NCBI GenBank assembly: GCA_026708185.1
Contig: JAPOVK010000062.1
Span: 62,001 to 126,000 of the forward strand
Reading direction: 5' to 3'
DNA length: 64,000 nucleotides
From: Gammaproteobacteria bacterium
Lineage (GTDB): Bacteria > Pseudomonadota > Gammaproteobacteria > Pseudomonadales > Azotimanducaceae
Below the pieces are notes generated by a model, which was not told the origin of the DNA, made no database searches, and was given only the letters and a program-made list of their open reading frames with translations. This document shows positions 25,222 to 34,139 of the stretch, piece after piece. Both the position numbers and the translations under genes were made by a program. The number at the start of each line of letters is the position of its first letter. Within the stretch, counting starts at the first letter, position 1.

Positions 25222-26856
25222 GTGAGCGCGAACGAGGCCGAAGAGACGCGCGACGTTGCCGCCCAGGGCGGTGTCGTCGGCGGAATGACTGTGCTGTCGC
25301 GCATCTCTGGCCTCGCCCGGGACGTGGCGCTCTCCCACATCCTCGGCGCGGGCGTCGCCGCCGACGTGTTCTTCCTCGCTTTCCGGATCCCGAACTTCTT
25401 CCGCCGCCTGTTCGCGGAAGGCGCGTTCTCCCAGGCCTTCGTCCCGGTGCTCGCCGAGTATCGGGAGCGCCGGGATGGAGCCCTCAGCCGGGGAGCGCGA
25501 GGGGGCAACCCCTCGCAAGGAAGAGCCGCCGCGGGCGCCGAAGCCGCGTTGCGGACGTTCGTGGCCGCGATGGGCGGAAATCTCGGGGCGGCGCTGTTGG
25601 TGACGGTGGTGGTCGGCGTCGCTGGCGCCTGGGGCCTGGTGGCGCTTTTCATGCCCGGCTATTTCGACGATCCCGCCGAGTTCGCCCTGGCCGTGGACCT
25701 GACGCGGATCATGTTCCCGTACATCGGGTTCATTTCGCTGGTCGCCTTCGCCGGCGCGCTATTGAACAGCGCCCATCGCTACGCCGTGCCGGCGTTCACG
25801 CCCGTCTTGCTGAACGTCGCCCTGATGGCGGCGGCGCTGGTGGCGGCCTCGCAGGCCAGTCCGAGTCCTGAGGGCGCCGCGTACGCACTGGCTTGGGGCG
25901 TGCTGGCCGCGGGTGTCGCGCAGATGTTGTTCCAGGGCCCGTCGCTTGCCTTTGCGGGGCTCTTGGTTCGGCCCAAGCCCAACTGGCGCCACGAGGGTGC
26001 GCGCAAGGTGGGCGCACTGCTCGTGCCGGCCGTCGTCGCGGCGTCCGCGGGGCAGATCAACGTCCTGGTGAGCACGGTGCTGGCGTCGACCCTCGAGCCG
26101 GGAAGCGTGTCGTGGTTGTTCTACGCGGACCGGTTGATGGAGCTGCCTATCGGCGTTGTGGCCGTGGCCCTCGGCACGGTGCTGATCACCAACCTGTCGC
26201 GTCTTCACCGCCGGGGCTTGGACGAGGAGTTCAGCGCGATGCTGGACTGGGGGTTGCGCCTCGGAATCTTGCTCGGTGTGCCCGCTGCTGCGGCGTTGGT
26301 GGTACTCGGCTTTCCCTTGGTAGCAACCATTTTCCAGCACGGGGAGTTCAGCGCCCGCGATGCGGACCGGACAACGATTGCCCTGGTCGCCTACGCGATC
26401 GGCCTGGTGCCCCTGGTGCTCGTAAAGATCGCCCAGCCCGGCTACTTCGCCCACCAGGACACGCGCACCCCGCTCAAGTACACCGTGGCCTCCATCGTCG
26501 TGAACATCGGCGTGAGCCTCGCGACGTTCCGTTGGCTAGGCTTCCTCGGCTTGGCGCTCGCGAACAGCGCCGCGGCCTTCGTCAATGCGGGCCTTTTACT
26601 GCGCGGCTTGTTCCTCCTCGGTCGATGTCGGTGGACGTCGCGGCTGGGGCGCACGGTGTTCGCCACATCTGCCGCGACGGTGGCCATGGTCGCCGGGCTG
26701 CTGTTCGCGTTGCCCGGCCGCGAGGAGTGGCTCGCGATGGGCCTCGCGCTGCGCATTGGCTGGCTCGGTGCGCTGGTGGCGGGTGGCTTTGTGGTTTTCG
26801 TCTTGCTCGTGCTCACCTCCGGCATCAGGCTGCGGGATCTCCGCCATCGCGCTTGA
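25222..26856 (+). CDS. murJ: lipid II flippase MurJ
   Basis: A 544-residue polytopic MOP-superfamily transporter with 13-14 predicted helices that flips lipid II across the inner membrane. Hallmarks are GGMTVLSRISGLARDVALSH, FLAFRIPNFFRRLFAEGAFSQAF split by the first loop, and VLVKIAQPGYFAHQDTRTPL, with the conserved Arg and Asp residues of the central cavity. GTG 25222 is used; a TTG at 25213 is possible. An extra ~25-residue Gly/Ala-rich loop (DGALSRGARGGNPSQGRAAA) is inserted near residue 95. Followed by ribF. Confidence 0.95.
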   Translation: MSANEAEETRDVAAQGGVVGGMTVLSRISGLARDVALSHILGAGVAADVFFLAFRIPNFFRRLFAEGAFSQAFVPVLAEYRERRDGALSRGARGGNPSQGRAAAGAEAALRTFVAAMGGNLGAALLVTVVVGVAGAWGLVALFMPGYFDDPAEFALAVDLTRIMFPYIGFISLVAFAGALLNSAHRYAVPAFTPVLLNVALMAAALVAASQASPSPEGAAYALAWGVLAAGVAQMLFQGPSLAFAGLLVRPKPNWRHEGARKVGALLVPAVVAASAGQINVLVSTVLASTLEPGSVSWLFYADRLMELPIGVVAVALGTVLITNLSRLHRRGLDEEFSAMLDWGLRLGILLGVPAAAALVVLGFPLVATIFQHGEFSARDADRTTIALVAYAIGLVPLVLVKIAQPGYFAHQDTRTPLKYTVASIVVNIGVSLATFRWLGFLGLALANSAAAFVNAGLLLRGLFLLGRCRWTSRLGRTVFATSAATVAMVAGLLFALPGREEWLAMGLALRIGWLGALVAGGFVVFVLLVLTSGIRLRDLRHRA

Positions 26857-27005
26857 CGGCCCAAGGCCGGGTCCGGTACCTCGCACCGCGAACGTAGTTC
26901 GCGCGCGCTCGGCACCGGCGCGTGCCGCTCGCGGCGCACCGACTCCGGCCCAAGGCCACATCGAGGCGGACCTTTTTCGAGCGCGCACCCGTAAACTTCG
27001 CGGCC

Positions 27006-27971
27006 ATGGAGATCATCCGCGGCCTGCACAATATCCGGCCCCGTCACAAGGGCTGCGTGGCGACGATCGGCACGTTCGACGGCGTCCACCACGGCCACCA
27101 GATGCTCTTGGCGCACCTCAAGGCCAAGAGCGAGGAACTCGGCGCCCCGAGCTTGCTGGTCACGTTCGAGCCGCAACCGCGCGAGTACTTCCAGCGCACG
27201 CCGGTTCCCGCGCGGCTCACACGGTTCCGCGAAAAGATCCACATACTGCGTGCCACCGGCGTCGACCGGGTTCTGTGCATTCCGTTCAACGAGCGCACGC
27301 GGCTAATCTCGGCCGCGGAAGTCATCGAGACCTTCCTGGTCGATCTCCTCGGCGTGCGCTACCTGGTCGTTGGCGACGATTTCCAGTTCGGCAAGGATCG
27401 CGAGGGGGACTACGCGATGCTCAAGGACGCGGGGGATCGCTTCGGATTCGGTGTCAGCCACATGGGCACGCTGACCTTCGACCACGAGCGGATCAGCAGC
27501 ACGCGGGTCCGCGACGCCCTCTCGACGGGCGACTTCGCGCTGGCGGAGAAACTGCTCGGTCGACCGTATTCCATGATGGGCCGCGTGGTCTACGGTCGCC
27601 AAATCGGCCGCACCATCGGCATACCCACGGTGAACATCCGCCTGCAACGCTACAAGGCGGCGTTGTCGGGCGTGTTCGCGGTGACTGTCGACGGGCTCGG
27701 CGCCACGCGTCTCGGCGCCGCCAACATCGGCGTTCGCCCGACCGTGGCCGTCGACGGTCGACCCGCGAAGGAGCCGCTGCTCGAGGTCCACATCTTCGAC
27801 TTCGACGAGGAGGTATACGGTCGCCTCTTGACCGTGACGCTGAAGTGGAAAATCCGCGACGAGCGGTGGTTTCCCTCGCTGCAGGCCATGAAGGTCGAAA
27901 TCGACCGGGATGTCGCCAAGACCCGGGCGTACTTCGCCGAGCATCCGCCGGCGCCGGGGAGCGCACTGTGA
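27006..27971 (+). CDS. ribF: bifunctional riboflavin kinase/FAD synthetase
   Basis: A 321-residue enzyme converting riboflavin to FMN and FAD. The N-terminal nucleotidyltransferase half has CVATIGTFDGVHHGHQMLL and the ISSTRVRDALSTGDF signature. The C-terminal riboflavin-kinase half begins near GRVVYGRQIGRTIGIPTVNI and includes GAANIGVRPT. Length is normal. It overlaps lspA by 4 bases (GTGA). In most gammaproteobacteria ileS lies between ribF and lspA; it is absent here. Confidence 0.97.
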   Translation: MEIIRGLHNIRPRHKGCVATIGTFDGVHHGHQMLLAHLKAKSEELGAPSLLVTFEPQPREYFQRTPVPARLTRFREKIHILRATGVDRVLCIPFNERTRLISAAEVIETFLVDLLGVRYLVVGDDFQFGKDREGDYAMLKDAGDRFGFGVSHMGTLTFDHERISSTRVRDALSTGDFALAEKLLGRPYSMMGRVVYGRQIGRTIGIPTVNIRLQRYKAALSGVFAVTVDGLGATRLGAANIGVRPTVAVDGRPAKEPLLEVHIFDFDEEVYGRLLTVTLKWKIRDERWFPSLQAMKVEIDRDVAKTRAYFAEHPPAPGSAL

Positions 27972-28453
27972 AGCGTTGGTACGTGCTTGCGGCGGGCGTT
28001 TTCGCCTTGGACCAGGCGACCAAAGAGATCGCGATGCGCATGCTCGCTGAGGGCTTTCCGGTCGATGTCCTGCCGTTCCTGTCCTGGAACCTGACGTTCA
28101 ACACCGGTGCGGCGTTCAGCCTGTTCGAGGGACTTGGGGTCGTCATCGGCGTTGTCGCCGCGGCGGTATCGGTCTATCTCATCATCGAGATCTGGCGCTT
28201 GCGGGAGGGGTGGTTGGAAGGTGCGGCGTACGGCCTGATCCTGGCCGGGGCCCTTGGCAATCTCACGGACCGCCTGCGTCATGGCCAGGTGGTGGACTTC
28301 GTGCACGTCCAATACGACTGGTTCAACTTTCCCGTGTTCAACGTAGCGGACAGCGCCATCACGGTGGGTGCCGCGGCGTGGATCTGGCTCTTGGTCATGG
28401 ACGCCCGGCGCGGCTCCGGGCGGTCGCGCAACGGGCCTCCGGGCCCGCGGTGA
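27968..28453 (+). CDS. lspA: lipoprotein signal peptidase (signal peptidase II)
   Basis: A 161-residue inner-membrane aspartyl protease that removes signal peptides from prolipoproteins. Four hydrophobic helices are evident. The catalytic aspartates lie in GNLTDRLRHGQVVDF and FNVADSAITVG. NTGAAFSLF is the other conserved box. GTG start overlaps the ribF stop, and its own stop overlaps the fkpB start (TGATG), so the three are translationally coupled. The C-terminus is a basic tail. Confidence 0.96.
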   Translation: MKRWYVLAAGVFALDQATKEIAMRMLAEGFPVDVLPFLSWNLTFNTGAAFSLFEGLGVVIGVVAAAVSVYLIIEIWRLREGWLEGAAYGLILAGALGNLTDRLRHGQVVDFVHVQYDWFNFPVFNVADSAITVGAAAWIWLLVMDARRGSGRSRNGPPGPR

Positions 28454-28911
28454 TGAATGACGACCTGATCGCGCGCCAGGGCGACTTGGCGATCGGGCCG
28501 GGCACCACGGTCACGTTGCACTTCTCGATCCATCTGGCCAACGGCGAAGAGGTCGACACCACGCGGCGCGGCAAGCCGGCCAGGTTCCGGGTTGGCGACG
28601 GCAACTTGGGACCCGGGTTCGAGGCCGCCTTGTTCGGACTGCGCGCGGGAGACGACGAGCGCCTTTGGATTACACCGGAGCAGGGCTTCGGCCTACGTAA
28701 GAACGAGAACATTCGCACAATTCGGCGGGCGGATTTCCCTAACACTGCCGATTTGGAACCGGGGATGATGATGGCTTTCGACGCGGCGGGCGGCGAGTTG
28801 CCCGGCGTCGTGCGGACCGTTGGCGAGGACACCGTGGAGGTCGACTTCAACCATCCCCTGGCGGGCCGTGGACTGACGTTCGACGTGACCATCCTGCGCG
28901 TCGAAGCCTGA
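28453..28911 (+). CDS. fkpB: FKBP-type peptidyl-prolyl isomerase (SlpA/FkpB)
   Basis: A 152-residue SlyD-like FKBP prolyl isomerase and chaperone. The FKBP domain is split by an insert-in-flap: VTLHFSIHLANGEEVDTTRR, then LGPGFEAALFGLRAGDDERL and PEQGFGLRKNENI, ending with DFNHPLAGRGLTFDVTI. It lacks the SlyD His-rich tail. Location after lspA is the conserved fkpB position. ispH, usually next, is replaced here by minor-pilin genes. Confidence 0.93.
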   Translation: MNDDLIARQGDLAIGPGTTVTLHFSIHLANGEEVDTTRRGKPARFRVGDGNLGPGFEAALFGLRAGDDERLWITPEQGFGLRKNENIRTIRRADFPNTADLEPGMMMAFDAAGGELPGVVRTVGEDTVEVDFNHPLAGRGLTFDVTILRVEA

Positions 28912-28952
28912 CGGCCTTGCGACTCGCCGCCCGCGCGACCCGGGAGGTCCCG

Positions 28953-29405
28953 ATGCGTGGGTTTTCGCTGATTGAACTGCTGGTTGCGCTGGCGATCCTG
29001 GCGATCGCCACTGCGGTCGCCTTGCCGATCTACAACGCTTACAGCGTTCGCGCAGAGCGGACAGGCATCCAGGCCGATCTGTTGCGTTGCGCCCAGGGCA
29101 TGGAGCGGCACGCTAACGTCGCGATGGACTACGAGGGCGCGGTCGACACGGATGGCGACGGTGCGGGAGACGCATCGACCGGCTTGGTGTCGCGCAACAT
29201 CTGCGCAGTCGACTCGAGGGCCTACACTGTCACCGTGCACGCCGCCGATGCGGTCCGGTTCGTCCTTCGCGCCCGCGCCGTGCATGCCGATAGCCCGGTC
29301 GGTCGCGACGGCATGCTGGAACTCGACAGCAGGGGTGCTCGGCGGTGGGACCGGAACAACGACGGCGACTTCGACGACGACGGCGAGACAGGTTGGCAGC
29401 CATGA
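28953..29405 (+). CDS. pilE: type IV pilin-like protein PilE
   Basis: A 150-residue pilin with the prepilin-peptidase site MRG|FSLIELLVALAILAIAT (Gly -1, Glu +5) and the hydrophobic N-terminal helix. The C-terminal part has a cysteine pair (LLRCAQ and SRNICAV) for the D-loop and an Asp-rich tail (RNNDGDFDDDGE) that may bind calcium. It begins a minor-pilin operon with pilV, pilW and pilX; ATGA overlaps with pilV. It may be a minor rather than major pilin, given this context. Confidence 0.88.
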   Translation: MRGFSLIELLVALAILAIATAVALPIYNAYSVRAERTGIQADLLRCAQGMERHANVAMDYEGAVDTDGDGAGDASTGLVSRNICAVDSRAYTVTVHAADAVRFVLRARAVHADSPVGRDGMLELDSRGARRWDRNNDGDFDDDGETGWQP

Positions 29406-29869
29406 CCGGGGGCTTTTCGCTGCTGGAGTTGCTGGTCGCGGTCCTGGTCGTCGCCGTGGGCGCCCTCGGCGTTGCGGGGCTGCAATTGGCGAGCATCCAA
29501 AACAACCGGGGCGCCATGCAGTACAGCGTGACAACCTCGCTTGCGACTGACCTCATCGAACGCATGCGCGCCAACCCGGATGCGGACTACGGCACCGATC
29601 TCGGCGTCGCGCCGCCGCCGTTCCATGACTGCCTTGCGAATGACTGTACCGCGCGGCAATTGGCGCAGTTCGATCTGGCGGTTTGGAAATGCGCGCTCGG
29701 CAAGTGGCAGGAGGACACGACATGCACGGGCCTGCCGGAGGCGATTCGCGCGAAGACCGTGCTCCCGGGCGGCGACGGCAAGGTGGCCGAGGACGCCGAA
29801 GTGGTCACGGTGAACCTGGTCTGGGGTCGCGGGGGCCGAGACACGTTCGAGGTCGTGGTGCGGCGATGA
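29402..29869 (+). CDS. pilV: type IV pilus minor pilin PilV
   Basis: A 155-residue prepilin: MTGG|FSLLELLVAVLVVAVGA with Glu +5, then LGVAGLQLASIQNNRGAM and SLATDLIERMRANPDAD, the characteristic PilV segment. Cysteines at CLANDC and CTG could form disulfides. It joins the pilus priming complex with PilW, PilX and PilE. Its start and stop overlap pilE and pilW by four bases each. Confidence 0.92.
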   Translation: MTGGFSLLELLVAVLVVAVGALGVAGLQLASIQNNRGAMQYSVTTSLATDLIERMRANPDADYGTDLGVAPPPFHDCLANDCTARQLAQFDLAVWKCALGKWQEDTTCTGLPEAIRAKTVLPGGDGKVAEDAEVVTVNLVWGRGGRDTFEVVVRR

Positions 29870-30852
29870 GGCCCAACCGCCGACGACAGTGCGGGTTCAC
29901 GCTGTTGGAGCTCTTGCTCGCCGCCGCGCTGGGCGCCTTGACGACTGCCGCGTTGGCCCAGCTCTTCGTGAGCAACGCGCGCGCGTCCGTCTTGCAGACT
30001 GGGCAGGCGCGCCTGCAGGAGTCGGCGCGCCTCGCGCTGCATTTCCTGGCCGATTCGGCACGCTCGGCCGGCTACTACGGCTGTGGGCGTGGACTTCTCG
30101 CCGACGGCCTCGGAGGCACATGGCGTGGTGACTTGGCCCAGGACATCGCGACACCCGTTGCCGGTGCAGATGACGTCGGCGGCGGGGACGACGTATCGGC
30201 GTGGGAACTCGGGGACAGGGAACTGAAGCCCGGTACCGATGTTGTGCTGTTCCGGCGCATCGAGGGGCGCGGCCACGACCTCGCGCAGCCGTTCGACGCC
30301 GACGGCGAGTTGATCATCGCCAGTACGTTTGTGCCGGCATCCGGACAGTTGGCGGTGCTCTCGGCCTGCGGCCAGCTTGGCGTGCTCGGCATAGAGAGTA
30401 TTGCCCGGCGCGGTGGCCGCGTTACGTTGGCGGCGTCCGTCGACATCGATGCGCTGGCTCCAACGGGTTTCGCCTACGGGGATCCTGCGGGGCCGGCGGC
30501 CACCGTCCTCGCGCCCGTGGCCAGCGAGACCTACTTCATCGCGCGTGGCCGGTTCGTCAACAGTCGCGGCGAGCCGAGTTGGTCGCTGTGGCGCAAGGCC
30601 GGTCGGGCCGACGAGGTGGTCTCGGGCGTGGACGATCTCCAGGTCCTGTTCGGCATCGATACGACCCCGGACGATGGCGATGTGGCCCCCGGGCGCTACG
30701 TGACCGCGGACCGGATCGGAGCGGCGATCGTGCGATCGGTTTCGATCCGGGTCACGGTGTCCAGTATCGACGCCTTCGACGAAGGCGATCAGCCGCTCGA
30801 GCAGACCATTTCGCAGACCGTTGCATTGCGGAATCCGTGGACGCCGTTGTGA
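29866..30852 (+). CDS. pilW: type IV pilus minor pilin PilW
   Basis: A 328-residue prepilin with CG|FTLLELLLAAALGALTTAAL and the PilW-type SNARASVLQTGQARLQESAR and ADSARSAGYYGCG segments. The large C-terminal domain ends in VSSIDAFDEGDQPLEQTISQ, typical of PilW. It is part of the minor pilin complex that primes pilus assembly. Overlaps pilX by GTGA. Confidence 0.93.
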   Translation: MRPNRRRQCGFTLLELLLAAALGALTTAALAQLFVSNARASVLQTGQARLQESARLALHFLADSARSAGYYGCGRGLLADGLGGTWRGDLAQDIATPVAGADDVGGGDDVSAWELGDRELKPGTDVVLFRRIEGRGHDLAQPFDADGELIIASTFVPASGQLAVLSACGQLGVLGIESIARRGGRVTLAASVDIDALAPTGFAYGDPAGPAATVLAPVASETYFIARGRFVNSRGEPSWSLWRKAGRADEVVSGVDDLQVLFGIDTTPDDGDVAPGRYVTADRIGAAIVRSVSIRVTVSSIDAFDEGDQPLEQTISQTVALRNPWTPL

Positions 30853-31391
30853 CCACCCCGGAGCGGGATCCGGCGCCGACCGCCCGGCAACAAGACGGGG
30901 GCTTGTCCCATGCAAGGGCTTGGTTGCCGAGCCAGCGCGGCATGGTCCTGTTGATCAGCTTGGGTCTGCTGTTGTCGCTGACGCTGGCTGCCGTCAGTGC
31001 CGCACAGACCACCGTGCTGGAGTTGCGCATGGCGCGCAACGGGCGCGATGCGACGATCGCCTTTCATGCTGCGGAAGCTGCGCTCTCGGAAGCAGAGTCG
31101 GCGATTGTGGCGGGCACCGTTTCGCCGCTGTCTCCACCCGCCTACGGCGCGGCGCCGCCATGGCAGTCCCATGACTGGCCCGACTCGGATTCCGCCTACA
31201 TCGTTGAGGCCGTGGCGACCGTCGGGGAGCCGCCGTCCAGCCAAATCGCGGTCTTCCGCGTAACCGCTCGCGGCCAAGGGCCGGGCGGCGCCGTGGCGTG
31301 GCTGCAGACGACCTACGGCCGGTCCAACGCGGCGGGAGCCGATCCACGGATGACCGGTCGGTTGTCGTGGGTGGCCTTGCCGGCCTGGTAG
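30849..31391 (+). CDS. pilX: type IV pilus assembly protein PilX
   Basis: A 180-residue protein. After a long hydrophilic N-terminus comes QRGMVLLISLGLLLSLTLAA, the PilX-type membrane helix (QRG-x-V/A-L in place of FTLIE), then ELRMARNGRDATIAFHAAEA and ALSEAES, the conserved PilX_N segment. GTG 30849 overlaps the pilW stop. No pilY1 adhesin gene follows, unlike many pilVWXYE operons. Confidence 0.88.
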   Translation: MTTPERDPAPTARQQDGGLSHARAWLPSQRGMVLLISLGLLLSLTLAAVSAAQTTVLELRMARNGRDATIAFHAAEAALSEAESAIVAGTVSPLSPPAYGAAPPWQSHDWPDSDSAYIVEAVATVGEPPSSQIAVFRVTARGQGPGGAVAWLQTTYGRSNAAGADPRMTGRLSWVALPAW

Positions 31392-31412
31392 TGGTACGCG
31401 GACCTCCGGCCC
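31391..31412. repeat. short repeat related to the 8001 hairpin unit
   Basis: TGGTACGCGG-A-CCT-CCGGCCCG here matches 8001-8023 (TGGTACGCGG-G-CCTC-CCGGCCCG) with one substitution and one inserted base. Both lie between the ends of convergent genes. Confidence 0.45.
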
Positions 31413-31425
31413 GGAACCGCACCAC

Positions 31426-31959
31426 CTAGCAGTCTACTTCCCGGCGATCGACGCCATCGAAGTGTCCATCGCCGTCGCGGTCGCGCTCCTGGTAGAGCCG
31501 ACCTTGGTTATTGATCACGATGCGGCGTGCTTGCAGCGGATCGGCGTCGGGTGAACAGACGAAGAGACTGCCGGCTTGCGTGATCGAGCCGTCCGGGCGG
31601 AACGTGAGCCCCGCCGCTCGCCGGTTCCACGTGACTTGGTAGCCCGCAGGCAGCGGCGGGAGGGCCAGCGCAACCGTGCCGTTGACGGCGACGTTCGCAC
31701 CGGCTTCCCAGCTATTGCGCGGTCCGCATGCGGGGCCTTGGCCCGGGCACAGCACGGCGGAAAGACCGCGCGATACGGCGATGTGCCGGGCGAACCGCAC
31801 GGCACCGACCATCTGCTCGACGGTCGTATCGGCACGGCTGCGCGTGGCCAGCGTCGTCAGGCTTGGCGCAGCGACGCTGAAGAGCACGGCTGCGATGGCG
31901 AGGACGGCGAGCAGTTCGGCGACCGTCAGGCCGGCCGCCGGCGTTGGTCGGGGTGACAT
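31426..31959 (-). CDS. fimT: GspH/FimT family pseudopilin
   Basis: A 177-residue prepilin from ATG 31959 (a TTG at 31974 is the alternative). The leader MSPRPTPAAG is followed by LTVAELLAVLAIAAVLFSVA with Glu +5; Leu replaces the usual Phe +1. The GspH domain shows FARHIAVSRGLSAVLCPG and the cysteine-bearing LFVCSPDADP, ending with NNQGRLYQERDRDGDG. It is the fifth minor pilin of this locus, encoded convergently to the pilEVWX operon. Confidence 0.88.
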   Translation of the reverse strand: MSPRPTPAAGLTVAELLAVLAIAAVLFSVAAPSLTTLATRSRADTTVEQMVGAVRFARHIAVSRGLSAVLCPGQGPACGPRNSWEAGANVAVNGTVALALPPLPAGYQVTWNRRAAGLTFRPDGSITQAGSLFVCSPDADPLQARRIVINNQGRLYQERDRDGDGHFDGVDRREVDC

Positions 31960-32056
31960 CGGTTTGCCGCGCAAAGACGCGACTGTGGCAGGTAGGCGGG
32001 CTCCTGTCTTTGGCCGATATCTCGTTTTCGTGTAGGAGATGCGCTCTCGCCGCGCG

Positions 32057-32974
32057 TCAGGACGCCTCGGCGTCGTCGCGCGGGAACTGCAACGGAGGAG
32101 GCACCTCGGGCCGGTCGAGAAGCCCGAAGGAGACCATGTTGAGCCATGACCGCTGCCGGTTTTCGATCACGTTCCTGAGGACAAGCTGACCGTCCTCGTC
32201 GAAGCCGTGGTAGTCCGGGAAGTTGAGCGCCAGCACGCTGAGCGAGTCTTCCGCGGCGTCGGCCAGGCCAAGTTTCCAGTTGGCTTCCACGAGCACGGCC
32301 AGGGCGTCGGCGACCGCCGGCGTTTGCGCATAGTTCTCGATCACGTAGCGGGCGCGGTTCGCGGCCGCGACATTGGCACCGCGGCCGATATAGAAGGTGG
32401 CGACGTTGACCTCCGCTTCGGCCAGTGCGTTGCGCAGGAAAACCATGCGCTGGCGAGCGTCCCTGGCGTATTCGCTCGTCGGGAAGCGCGTCACGAGTTC
32501 GTTGAAATCGGAGAACGCCTGCCGCAGGTGGGTAACGTCGCGGCGCGAGATGTCCGTGGTCATGAAGCGCGCGAACGCCGCGCGATCCCTGGCCAGCGCC
32601 GTGAGGCCCCGCATGTAGTAGGCGTAGTCAACGTTGGCGTGCTGCGGGTGCAAGCGGATGAACCGCTCGGCGGCGTCCTTGGCGGCGTCGAGGTCGCGCG
32701 CCATGTGCTGCGCGTAGATCAGTTCCAGTTGCGCTTGCTCGGCGTAGCGCCCGAATGGGAACCGGGCTTCGAGCCTTTGCAGCCGGGTGATGCCTTGGGT
32801 GTAGTTGCCGGCGCTCAAGCCCGATTGGGCGCGCCGATAGAGCAACTGCTCGCTGGTTTCCTCGTCGTCGTCGAACTCGTCGTCGTCGCCGCCGATGAAC
32901 GGCATCCACGCGCAGCCCGACGTCGCCAACAGGGCGATTGCCGCGGCCAGGAGCGTTGGGCGGTCTAGGAACAT
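32057..32974 (-). CDS. bamD: outer membrane assembly lipoprotein BamD
   Basis: A 305-residue lipoprotein of the BAM complex, which inserts beta-barrels into the outer membrane. The signal peptide ends in the lipobox LATSGC. A very acidic linker (GGDDDEFDDDEETSE) follows, then tandem TPR helices from ~42 (LYRRAQSGLSAGNYTQGITR, RFPFGRYAEQAQLELIYAQH, RFPTSEYARDARQRMVFLRN). Divergent from rluD, the conserved bamD-rluD pairing. Confidence 0.95.
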   Translation of the reverse strand: MFLDRPTLLAAAIALLATSGCAWMPFIGGDDDEFDDDEETSEQLLYRRAQSGLSAGNYTQGITRLQRLEARFPFGRYAEQAQLELIYAQHMARDLDAAKDAAERFIRLHPQHANVDYAYYMRGLTALARDRAAFARFMTTDISRRDVTHLRQAFSDFNELVTRFPTSEYARDARQRMVFLRNALAEAEVNVATFYIGRGANVAAANRARYVIENYAQTPAVADALAVLVEANWKLGLADAAEDSLSVLALNFPDYHGFDEDGQLVLRNVIENRQRSWLNMVSFGLLDRPEVPPPLQFPRDDAEAS

Positions 32975-33079
32975 CGCGACCGGTTAACTGGGCGAGCCCT
33001 TATGCTAGGGCATACGGTGTGCCATTGCACCGCCACCGTGGTGGCGATGTCGTGGATCCAGGCAGAGGGCAACGTGGCG

Positions 33080-34072
33080 ATGGGCGACCACACAGAACGG
33101 CAGACCGATTCCGCAATCGTCGAGTTAGACGCCGTCGTTCCCGAGGAGTTCAGCGGCATTCGCGTCGACCGTGTGGCGGTCCTGATGTTCGCCGAACAGC
33201 GCCGGCAGTCCGGCGTGTCGCGGGTGGAGATCGCGCGTTGGCTGCGCGACGGTTCGCTGACCGTCGACGGCCGCACGGTCAAGCCGAAGACGCCCGTACG
33301 CGGCGGCGAGCGGCTGCGGGTGCGCACCGTTCGGCCGGCACGGTTCGATTGGAACGCGGCGCAGGACGTGGCCTTCGAGGTGGTCTACGAGGACGAAGGC
33401 GTCATCGTGGTCGACAAGCCGCCTGGCCTGGTCGTCCACCCAGGCGCCGGCAATGCGGACGGCACGCTGGTCAACGGCCTGCTGCGCCGACGGCCCGAAC
33501 TCGCCAAGCTGCCGCGGGCGGGGCTCGTGCACCGCCTGGACAAGGACACGAGCGGCCTGCTGGTCGTCGCCGCCCAGCCGGGAAGCCGCGCCGTGTTGAC
33601 GTCGGCCATGGCGGAGCGCCGGATCGAGCGCGAATACTCGGGCGTCATCGAGGGCCAGCTGATCGCGGACCGGCGCATCGAAGCGAATATAGGCCGCGAC
33701 CCGAGCAACCGGCTGCGCTACCGCGTTCGCAGCGACGGCCGCCCCGCGGTGACGCATCTCGCGGTTCGCCAGCGCTTCCCCGCGCACACGTTCGTCGCCG
33801 CGCGGCTGGAAACCGGCCGCACGCACCAGATCCGCGTGCACTTGGCGAGCATCGGACATCCCTTGGTCGGCGACCGCCGATATGGCGCGCGTGGTGTCGT
33901 ACCGCCCGGTGCGAACCCGGACGCGATCATCATCATCCGGGGCTTCCACCGCCAGGCCTTGCACGCTGCGAGGCTTGCCTTCGAACATCCGGACAGCGGC
34001 GAGCCGATGCGCTTCGAGTCGGCCCTCCCAGATGACATGACGCGGCTACTCGCGGCGCTTCGAGGGGACTAG
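33080..34072 (+). CDS. rluD: 23S rRNA pseudouridine synthase RluD
   Basis: A 330-residue RluA-family enzyme that makes pseudouridines 1911/1915/1917 in helix 69 of 23S rRNA. An S4 domain (~20-80) precedes the catalytic domain with GLVHRLDKDTSGLLVVA, whose Asp is catalytic, and ARLETGRTHQIRVHLASIGH. I use ATG 33080 after a GAGGG site; ATG 33047 is possible. Divergent from bamD. Confidence 0.95.
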   Translation: MGDHTERQTDSAIVELDAVVPEEFSGIRVDRVAVLMFAEQRRQSGVSRVEIARWLRDGSLTVDGRTVKPKTPVRGGERLRVRTVRPARFDWNAAQDVAFEVVYEDEGVIVVDKPPGLVVHPGAGNADGTLVNGLLRRRPELAKLPRAGLVHRLDKDTSGLLVVAAQPGSRAVLTSAMAERRIEREYSGVIEGQLIADRRIEANIGRDPSNRLRYRVRSDGRPAVTHLAVRQRFPAHTFVAARLETGRTHQIRVHLASIGHPLVGDRRYGARGVVPPGANPDAIIIIRGFHRQALHAARLAFEHPDSGEPMRFESALPDDMTRLLAALRGD

Positions 34073-34139
34073 GCCGCTCTGTCGATGCGCGGGCAGACCC
34101 GATAGAATGCCGGGTTTCGCTTTTCGAGTTGAGCGGCCG

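Noticed and set aside
28421-28448. GGGCCTCCGGGCCCG at the lspA 3' end as a third copy of the 8001 repeat.
   Set aside because: The match is short, purely GC and lies inside coding sequence; chance similarity is likely.
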